Source: JAKQLP01 sp964562165 (lineage in GTDB: Bacteria; Patescibacteriota; Dojkabacteria; B142; OLB20). Taken from it: 24,590 nt of DNA. Position numbers and translations under genes: made by a program. Below, in pieces: positions 1 to 7,300 of the stretch (positions are counted from its first letter, which is position 1; every line of letters begins with the position of its first letter). The notes beneath the pieces are model-generated. The model saw only the letters and a program-made list of their open reading frames with translations. It did no database searches and was not told the origin of the DNA. The DNA is taken from NCBI GenBank assembly GCA_964562165.1, contig CAZLRZ010000009.1:1-24590 (forward strand), read 5' to 3'.

Positions 1-995
1 TATTGAACTGCGCCTTCTTCAATTTTTCGCATTTCATCTCCTGTTTCTTGTAATAGTTTTTCAGCTTCTTGGTTAATAGCTAATATTCTTTGATTATGCA
101 TATAAACTGGGTCTTTAGCTTGTTCAATAGCTTGTTCCCGTTCTTTTTTAGCTTGCAATTCTTTTTCTTTATCAATTTGCTCTTGCATCTTCTTTTTCAT
201 TTCAATCGTCTCTTTTGCATTATGCAAGAATTCAAAAAAGTCTTTTCTAAGTTCGTCAGCGCTAAAAAGGTAGTTGGGATCTTCATTAGTATTCGCCCAA
301 TTAAGGATTTCGGCTATGGCAATATAATTATCAAGACCAAAAATGTCGCGCATTTCTGGAAAGTATAGATAGGTGTTTTCAATATATTGACCCTTGTCGA
401 TTTGCGCCTTTTGCCAATTACTCAGCAAAACCCTAACTTTAGATTCTTTTTCGGCTATCTTCTCATCAAAAAAACTGCGTAAATTCTTTTTAACATTTGC
501 TCTCATTCTTAACAATGTAGGGCCAAATTTGTTTTTGTCTTCTTTACTCATTTTACGATACATTGACTCGTACTTTTCAATCCCTTGGTAGGCTTCATAT
601 TGGACATCATTTGGAATCCTTATATACTTCTTTCGACCAAGCCAATAGTTATAGTTTTTTATTAGATCTTTATAGAAAATGATTTCAGGTTCAGTAGATT
701 TTGCGCCCTTTTTAACTTCGTCATAGGATTTGAATTTGGAAGTCATTTCAATTATTTGATTTAACATACCAAATTCCTGTAACTGACCCATGCTAGTAAA
801 TTGGAGTTGATTATCTTTACTCTCAGCAATTAATTGTTTTAAACGATTTATCGCTCCAATTATCGATCTTTCGGCATCAGGGTCGTTTTCGCTCCTTGGG
901 TATAGTTTAAATTGAAGACGATAATGGAAAGCCATTTTAGGTATTCTTGTTTCGATATCATTTATTTTGTTAATTAGTTCTACTACGTTTACCAT
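1..995 (-). CDS. Unknown soluble protein with charged coiled-coil C-terminus, partial (3' end outside window)
   Basis: I translated this frame directly: it opens with ATG at 995-993 (MVNVVELINKINDIETRIPK) and stays open for 331 codons to the left edge, so the C-terminus is missing. I do not recognise the family. The N-terminal ~230 residues look globular, with aromatic-rich patches such as NYNYWLGRKKY and YIENTYLYFPEMRDIFG. From about residue 250 the protein becomes Lys/Glu/Gln-rich and helical (KETIEMKKKMQEQIDKEKEL), a probable coiled coil. No signal peptide or membrane segment is visible. Its start codon shares one base with the stop codon of the upstream gene (TAATG), so translation is probably coupled. 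It is the most distal visible gene of the operon that contains the VirB6/TrbL-like membrane protein and may be a cytosolic partner of it; that role is inference. Confidence 0.85.
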   Translation of the reverse strand, partial: MVNVVELINKINDIETRIPKMAFHYRLQFKLYPRSENDPDAERSIIGAINRLKQLIAESKDNQLQFTSMGQLQEFGMLNQIIEMTSKFKSYDEVKKGAKSTEPEIIFYKDLIKNYNYWLGRKKYIRIPNDVQYEAYQGIEKYESMYRKMSKEDKNKFGPTLLRMRANVKKNLRSFFDEKIAEKESKVRVLLSNWQKAQIDKGQYIENTYLYFPEMRDIFGLDNYIAIAEILNWANTNEDPNYLFSADELRKDFFEFLHNAKETIEMKKKMQEQIDKEKELQAKKEREQAIEQAKDPVYMHNQRILAINQEAEKLLQETGDEMRKIEEGAVQ

Positions 996-2158
996 TAAAT
1001 ATTTTTAAGAATAATTTCTAAAGGAAAGTTCGGATTCTCAATACCCTCAGTAATATAAAAGAACATGTCCATTTTAGATTTTGGTGTTAAGTCCAAAGCA
1101 TACGATTCAATTGCAAATTCAGGATACCTCCCAGAACTACTTAAAGCGTAAAGATCGCAAATATAATCATATGAGCCTTCTAAAGGGTTGGTGGGATTTG
1201 CTTCTCGATATGATACTTCGTAAATGTTCTGGGGCATTATTTGTTTGTTTATAAACAACTCAATAAAAAACTCTAGAATTTCTGTTATATAAACTTTAAT
1301 AGATTCGGGTAAAATTGAAGGATTTTTGGATAATTCATCGTTAATTGTTTTGCGGATTTCTTCTTCTGTAGTTTGATAAGCAGGATACAAAATATTCCCT
1401 TGTTTTTGGATTGTATTTTTCATATATTCAAAAACGTTCTCTTTGGCTTGTTCTATGGAATATCCCTTTTCAATATATTCATAAACTTCCAGAGTGATTG
1501 TTCTTAGAAAACTTTCAAGTACTCGATCAAAGATTTTTAAAAATGCGCCCTTAAATAATAGTATCGGGATCTTTTTAGAGGTTTCTTCTTTAAATACTTC
1601 AAGGAAGTTAGGAGATAAAAATTTTATTAAAGGAAAATAAGAGCAATATGATTTGAAAAAGTGTTTATCAAATTCTTTGCTAACTGTGGATTTAATGTCT
1701 ATTTCGCCCAAACTATCTCTAACAATCATATCCTTGAAATATATTGAAAAAGAAATATCCTCTTCTTCTTCGTATGGATTTTGTTTTGATGCAACTAAGA
1801 TCTTCGCCTCAGTCGGTGTTGAAATCCTAAAATATTCATAATCGGCATAGAGCATTTTGGATTCTAAATAGCGCAAAGTATAGTAAGCGTGAAGTACCAA
1901 ATTGAATGTGGCAAAAGTATCCTTCCCTTTTTGGATAGGAATCCCGTTCAATTTAAACAATTCATTACATAAACTATTAAACTCAGTTAACAGCTTTTCC
2001 AGCTCTAAGTTTGTAACTTTTAGTTCGATTTTTTGGGGATTTTCTAGATTAAAAAGGAAAGCATAATCCCAAACACTTGGGTCTAATAGAGACTTTAACT
2101 TTGTTTGGACACTAAATATTTGTTTGTGTAATTCTATTTCGTCAACAGGGTTCGACAT
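995..2158 (-). CDS. Unknown soluble 387-aa protein of the secretion-like operon
   Basis: The frame starts at ATG 2158 (MSNPVDEIELHKQIF) and ends in TAA overlapping the next start by one base. The upstream membrane-protein gene stops only 2 nt before this start, so the genes are almost certainly co-transcribed and coupled. I do not recognise the family. The protein has no signal peptide and no convincing membrane helix. It is rich in Phe, Tyr, Glu and Lys and predicted largely helical. An acidic patch (YEEEEDISFS) sits around residue 130, and the segment around residue 335 (YREANPTNPLEGSYDYICDL) looks like a conserved loop. Its location between a polytopic membrane protein and another soluble protein suggests an accessory or peripheral component of the same complex. 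That is context only. Confidence 0.88.
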   Translation of the reverse strand: MSNPVDEIELHKQIFSVQTKLKSLLDPSVWDYAFLFNLENPQKIELKVTNLELEKLLTEFNSLCNELFKLNGIPIQKGKDTFATFNLVLHAYYTLRYLESKMLYADYEYFRISTPTEAKILVASKQNPYEEEEDISFSIYFKDMIVRDSLGEIDIKSTVSKEFDKHFFKSYCSYFPLIKFLSPNFLEVFKEETSKKIPILLFKGAFLKIFDRVLESFLRTITLEVYEYIEKGYSIEQAKENVFEYMKNTIQKQGNILYPAYQTTEEEIRKTINDELSKNPSILPESIKVYITEILEFFIELFINKQIMPQNIYEVSYREANPTNPLEGSYDYICDLYALSSSGRYPEFAIESYALDLTPKSKMDMFFYITEGIENPNFPLEIILKNI

Positions 2159-2160
2159 TA

Positions 2161-3819
2161 TTATTTACCGAAGATTTGGCCCTTCGAATTAAATAAATTA
2201 ACAACAGATTCAATTGTTCCTAAAGCTTTTTTGCCTACTCCCGTAACGTCTTTACCAGTTGCTTGCATTACTTGGAAAGGACTAGCCACCTCAAGAGCTT
2301 TTTTAACAAATCCTATGACATTTGGTATGGCCATATACAAACCAAAAACAAGCAAGGATGTGATTATATTGTAACCATTATTATTAAGTGTAGTTCCATC
2401 AAAGATTTGTTCGTTAGTGTAACCCAAAAGTGGAGGTGCCCATTTGATTTGCCCTGCTTGCGAAAAGCCTGCTCCCAATTGAGTCGTGGAATCTGCCGAA
2501 GAATATCCAAAAACAATTAATAGTAAGAACATAGCATACACAGTGATAAAGGTTAATGTGGCTCCTCCCATTGTCTTGAAAAAATCGGATAAGGTTTTAT
2601 TTGTATTGCTAGGTAGGGCTGCTCCTAAAAAGATAAATGGAGCTACTATGGGGTAAAAACTTAACAAAATATATTCCTTTAAAAGCATTGTAAATAGTTT
2701 AAATGCTGTTTGAAAAACTGCTAATGCTAGTATTAATGAAATTAATCCGTTTCCGATTACATTTTTTTCTACTACGCCAAGCATTGTTGACAATGATTGC
2801 CCAATTATATTATTTTGCGCGGCGGCTGGAACAAGATATGAAAACGAGCATTGTTTTTGTCCTTCTCCAAATATGCTACTGTTACATACATTTGCTCTTG
2901 ATAATGCAAAGATATTCCAGATACTCATTTGTGGATCATCCGGCTGTAATACATTAGCTATATCAACGGTATTTGGCGATGTTCTGCCTGCGGGATCCCA
3001 TTTATATACCTGTATAGGTGTAGGTGTTGCAGTCGGGTTTTCCTGCGTGAGACTAGTATCAGCTTTAGGATTGACTAATTCATGGCCAGGAGCATTTGGC
3101 GCGCCTATCAAAAAGCTGTAAACAACGTTTGTTCCAAGATAAATTGCATCAATAAATACTCCGCAAATTGCATAACTAAAAGTCACTAGAACCAACGATA
3201 TTATTACTGAAGGTATTGAGTTTGCAATCGTAACGATTTCTTGTCCTCCCATTGGCCTTCGTAAGATGATCAAAAATGAGATAGCAATTAAAATTACAAT
3301 GTAGAAGCCATAGACAATATTTCTAGACCATTGCCACAATCCCATAACAGGTTGAAGAATGTTGTATCCAATACCCGGAGAGTAAGAACTTGTATCTTGA
3401 GGATCGGCTGCGAACGCAGTAAAAGATACTCCTTCTCTAACCTGATAATACTGATCCTGAGCCCATACAATAAAGCTAGCTGGAGGCATTTCATATAAAG
3501 TATCCGAAACCCGAGCAATTTCATAAATTGCTCCACCTTTGGCAACATAGGGAATATTTAAACCATTGCTGGTTGTCCCGCCTGTCCCGGTAGAAAGGGT
3601 TTCTTGGCTTGGGCCTGTAACATATTCACTCATTGATTTTACAACGGAATCCATCCAGCCATCCCATTTGCCATTATCATAATTTAAGGTGTAAACATCT
3701 AGAGGGGATTTTTCTTGGATTGCCCCGAAGGCATTTAAAGGCGCTACAGTCAAGAAAAAAAACGTGGCCAAAACGAATGTTACAATGGAAACAAAAGGAA
3801 ATTTTTGGAAGAACTTCAT
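2161..3819 (-). CDS. VirB6/TrbL-like polytopic membrane protein with signal peptide
   Basis: The 552-aa protein begins with a lysine-flanked hydrophobic leader (residues 1-33) with plausible cleavage near NAFGA. An extracytoplasmic domain of about 130 residues follows. Membrane segments appear at about 168-187, 202-225, 356-378, 384-404, 417-438 and 485-505. A loop at about 240-350 is Pro/Thr-rich and contains two cysteines (312 and 324). The segment 189-218, beginning RRPMGGQEIVTIANSIPS and ending in LVTFSYAI, resembles a sequence I associate with conserved CPR membrane proteins lying near VirB4-type ATPases. The overall build (leader, external loop, helix cluster, basic tail) matches VirB6/TrbL inner-membrane channel subunits of type IV secretion systems. 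Sequence identity to VirB6 is not evident, so the name is structural analogy. The gene has its own predicted promoter (3849-3877) and leads three tightly spaced genes. No Shine-Dalgarno is visible before the ATG. Confidence 0.85.
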   Translation of the reverse strand: MKFFQKFPFVSIVTFVLATFFFLTVAPLNAFGAIQEKSPLDVYTLNYDNGKWDGWMDSVVKSMSEYVTGPSQETLSTGTGGTTSNGLNIPYVAKGGAIYEIARVSDTLYEMPPASFIVWAQDQYYQVREGVSFTAFAADPQDTSSYSPGIGYNILQPVMGLWQWSRNIVYGFYIVILIAISFLIILRRPMGGQEIVTIANSIPSVIISLVLVTFSYAICGVFIDAIYLGTNVVYSFLIGAPNAPGHELVNPKADTSLTQENPTATPTPIQVYKWDPAGRTSPNTVDIANVLQPDDPQMSIWNIFALSRANVCNSSIFGEGQKQCSFSYLVPAAAQNNIIGQSLSTMLGVVEKNVIGNGLISLILALAVFQTAFKLFTMLLKEYILLSFYPIVAPFIFLGAALPSNTNKTLSDFFKTMGGATLTFITVYAMFLLLIVFGYSSADSTTQLGAGFSQAGQIKWAPPLLGYTNEQIFDGTTLNNNGYNIITSLLVFGLYMAIPNVIGFVKKALEVASPFQVMQATGKDVTGVGKKALGTIESVVNLFNSKGQIFGK

Positions 3820-3833
3820 ATTGAATTTTTTAA

Positions 3834-3853
3834 ATACTATTACTTAATAGTAT
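3834..3853. promoter_or_regulatory. Perfect 20-bp palindrome over the -10/start region (candidate operator)
   Basis: The arms ATACTATTA and TAATAGTAT are exact reverse complements separated by CT. The element covers five of six bases of the predicted minus-strand -10 box (3849-3854) and the expected transcription start near 3842. That is where a repressor would block initiation. No regulator gene is adjacent. An AT-rich 9-bp arm could arise by chance, so operator function is an inference. Confidence 0.5.
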
Positions 3854-3877
3854 AGAAATTCAAGGGGCTGAGTGCAA
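3849..3877 (-). promoter_or_regulatory. Sigma70-type promoter for the VirB6-like gene
   Basis: Reading the minus strand, TTGCAC (3877-3872), a 17-nt spacer and TATACT (3854-3849) form a near-consensus promoter. The predicted start near 3842 leaves a leader of about 23 nt to the ATG at 3819. It would allow expression of the three distal genes separately from the 1749-aa gene upstream. Confidence 0.7.
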
Positions 3878-3888
3878 GGTGAAAGTTA

Positions 3889-4320
3889 TTAATCGGCCTT
3901 TTTTGTGAGATATTTTTTGGTATACCTATCAACATAATCGATCTCTTCGTTGAGCATTTTTAAGACTTCAATCCCCTGCTCTTCTGACAAGCTACTGATT
4001 ATGGATGAATAAACTTCATCATTAATTTTCCCTACTTCGACTTTAATTTTTTCTGCCAGATCCGGATATTTATTTGGTAATATTGCGATCTTTTCGATAA
4101 TATCAATTTGCTTTGTTAAAATGAGGTCCTTTTTGGTGAGCATTTCTTTAATTTCGTTATATTCAGGTATAAAGTGCTTTTCGGCATACAATAGACATTC
4201 GTTAATCATCGCCTTATTCAGAGTTTCATTATACTGAATTGCCATTGCGCTCATCTGCTCATCCGTCAGATTGAATTCGTTTTGCAGATATGTATTTATT
4301 TTTGGATTATAGAAAATCAT
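3889..4320 (-). CDS. Unknown 143-aa helical protein
   Basis: The frame starts at ATG 4320 (MIFYNPKINTYLQNEFNLTD), 16 nt after the stop of the giant upstream gene, and ends in TAA at 3889. I do not recognise it. The protein is acidic, rich in Lys, Glu and Ile, has no membrane segment, and looks all-helical. The opening NEFNLTDEQMSAMAIQYN and the later SIISSLSEEQGIEVLKML resemble short helix-turn-helix repeats. Its size and position between the 1749-aa protein and the membrane protein suggest a small adaptor or chaperone of the same system; this rests on context alone. A 69-nt gap with its own promoter separates it from the next gene. Confidence 0.85.
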   Translation of the reverse strand: MIFYNPKINTYLQNEFNLTDEQMSAMAIQYNETLNKAMINECLLYAEKHFIPEYNEIKEMLTKKDLILTKQIDIIEKIAILPNKYPDLAEKIKVEVGKINDEVYSSIISSLSEEQGIEVLKMLNEEIDYVDRYTKKYLTKKAD

Positions 4321-4336
4321 TTTTTACTAATAAATT

Positions 4337-7300
4337 TTAAAAAGGTTTTTCAGAAACTTTACTCCAAGCTTGCTTAAACAAGCCCGTGAATGTATTTGTA
4401 TCCCATTCAGCATCTCCAAAAGATTTCAAAATTGAAAGATGAGAATATTTAAGGCCTTCAAACTGTGACCTGGCAAGGTCGATTGCTCCATAGCTTGGTG
4501 GTTCGTTTTCATTTGTTAATCCCCAGAAAAGGTTTGATAACCCTATTACTTCGTTTTGTACCTCAATTGCTTTAAGTTCTCTTGCAGCCCAACCCTTTTG
4601 ATATCTTGCAAGCATTGGGTTTAGTGTTAAGGCTGATCCAAGGGTGCCCAATAGCAATACAGGATTAGCAAGGAATGCCAAGCCCGGAACCATTGCACCT
4701 AATAGGACCCCACTTAAAATTAGGAATCTAGTACTTTTATCTATGGTTAAGAATCCATCCCACATTTCTTTTGCAATTTTGGCTTTTTCTCTATATGCGC
4801 CAATCTGATTAAGTTTTAAGGAATACTTGTAACTCAATTCTCGACCTTTATATATTTTATCAAATTCATCGTGAACGTCATCGTATAATGTGTAGTATGA
4901 AGTGCTATAACTGCCTCTAGCATTTACTTTTTTTGTTACAACCCTTCCGGAGTCGTCTTTAACGTATAATTCGTGCTCGGTTGCATCCCCAAAGTATCTT
5001 CTCAAGTTTTCACGCTCAAGGCCTTTAATAGGGTCAACTTCAAGAGTAAAGTTGTTTTGTTTAGAAACTATTTTTAATTTGTTCTTTTTATCATAAACAA
5101 AATCGAGGCTTTTAACTTCTCTTAAGCTTTTTGTAACAGGTTCGGTACGACCGTAAGACAGTTCTTTTTCTTCAAAGTAATATGTCCTTTTACCATCCGC
5201 ATCTTCTGTAAACCAAAAATCTCCGTATGTACCTTCAGGAAGGTCAATTTTGTATTCTAGTTTATTTAATTTACGACCCGCTTCTCTTAATGCTTTTATT
5301 TCAGCTTCTGTAGCAGTATCTGCAATAAGCCCTTGATTATTCATTTGTTCCACTTGAAGTGCCAATTGACTATCGTCTACGTCTCTTAATAGAAGCCAAT
5401 TAATTTTGTTGGGAGGAGGGTTACCATCCTTATCATATTCATAATTCGCTTTTTGCCCCCAAACTCCAACTGAAAGGACTTTGTTTGCACGGGCCATTGA
5501 AAAATCTTTTACGAATTCTTTAACCATGTTAAGTTCAACAAAGTTTTCACCAATGGTCATTATAGGTTTTGAATATCTTTGAGCAGCCTCTTTGTTTTCT
5601 TCCCCTTTATGATCACCTTCTTGTACGTACATATCGGGCCAGGGCTCGGTTTGGGCTCTACACATTTCTTCGTAAAGTTCGTTTATTGTGTAGAATTTAC
5701 CTTCTTCTTTATACCTTCTGTCATTTTCCTTCATCATTAATTTGGCAATTTTTTCGTATGCCTTTATCTTTTCAACATTTTTACCGGCTTCATCTAAATT
5801 GTTAAATTCGTCTCTTGCGTCAATTCCCCATGGGTTCCTTGCCTTTTGGGGCTTTTGGTTAGGGGGTATAAACATTATTTCCTTTATTTCATCAATTGTG
5901 CTTTGTGTAACCTGCCCTAATCTTAATCTACCGTTTTGAACAACGCAGTTTGCATAGGCTCCGGTTCGATCACTGGCTAAAACTTGATCGATACTACTAC
6001 TTTTTGCTGCCTTATATAATTTTTCTGTAACAACCCGACCTTCTTTGTAATAGACAGTTTCCTCTTCACCGTTCACTATCATCTTATCGCTTCGTAGTCT
6101 ATCTACGATTTTAATAAGGTCATCACGTGATTCGTTAGCCAATTGTGCTTTTATCCTTTTACCGGTTACCTTATCATAATCATAAACTATATTCCCCTTT
6201 GCATCTTTTTTTGCTCTTTTTTCTTCTCTTTTAATTGTGTGAGCTTTATCTTTATAAATCATCTCATCTTCAATGAAAGTGGCCAATTGATCGTTTAATC
6301 TGTATTGGTCTGACTGTGTTGTATAACTGCTAGCTTGCAAATCAGGATTACCCTGGTTATCATAAATATAGCCTCCCAATTCCGGAAGTAATTTGATTAA
6401 GCCAACGTTACTTATTTGATGATCTTTTCGAAGCTTTCCATAAATTACGTTTAAAGTGTAATAAAGGTAGGTGCTTGGTTCTGCTGTAAAAATACCTTTT
6501 GGAAGCCATTCTGACTTATTAAGGTCAATTTTTCCGCCGGACTTTTCTTTCATCCAAGCTGAGAAGTTTTGCATAAAAGGCATTCTATGAAATGGAATAC
6601 CGGTCGCAAATGAGATTGCTTCAAGGCCGTCATTAGAATCAATGTGGTATTTATTCTGGCCAATGCCAAGTCCATCCATATAGAATTTTTTGCTTCCTAA
6701 GATTGGATGAATCAACTGAAATATTCCCGGGCCTTTATCTTTTTGATGGAACCAGGCTATAGGTGAAAAAATATCCTGCTTTGTGCCAAATGGGCCACCA
6801 CCCATTCTGTGTTTGTATCCGGCAGAGCCAAAATAGTATGCATCTTTTTGACGCATTGCTGTGTTTCTTAGATCGGATTTGTTATTAGTTGCTTTGTATA
6901 GTCCAGAAGGATAATTGTCAAAAACATTTTCTAAATCAGTAATTTTCCCATTTAAAATACTTTCGAGGAAGGCATCAGCAGATTGATCCTTTAATAAAAT
7001 CTCGGAAAGTAAACCGTGCAAAGGATGGTTTTCATCAGCTATGGCTGAATTTATTATCGCCCTAAACTCACCCAGGTTTGGTCTTAAACCTGTATAAGCT
7101 GAACCAAAGTAGTCGGCTATTTGAATTCTATAGGCCTCGCATTTTGATTTTAAATTATAATCTGTGGTGCTATCTTCTTTATCTTTAATTAAATTTGTAA
7201 TACGCATCATTCCCAAAAGAGTTTGGTGTTCTGGTTTATTGATATCGAAATCACTTTCCCTAAAACCCAAGTCGCCAAGAGTTAGAGGAAGCCCAGTATC

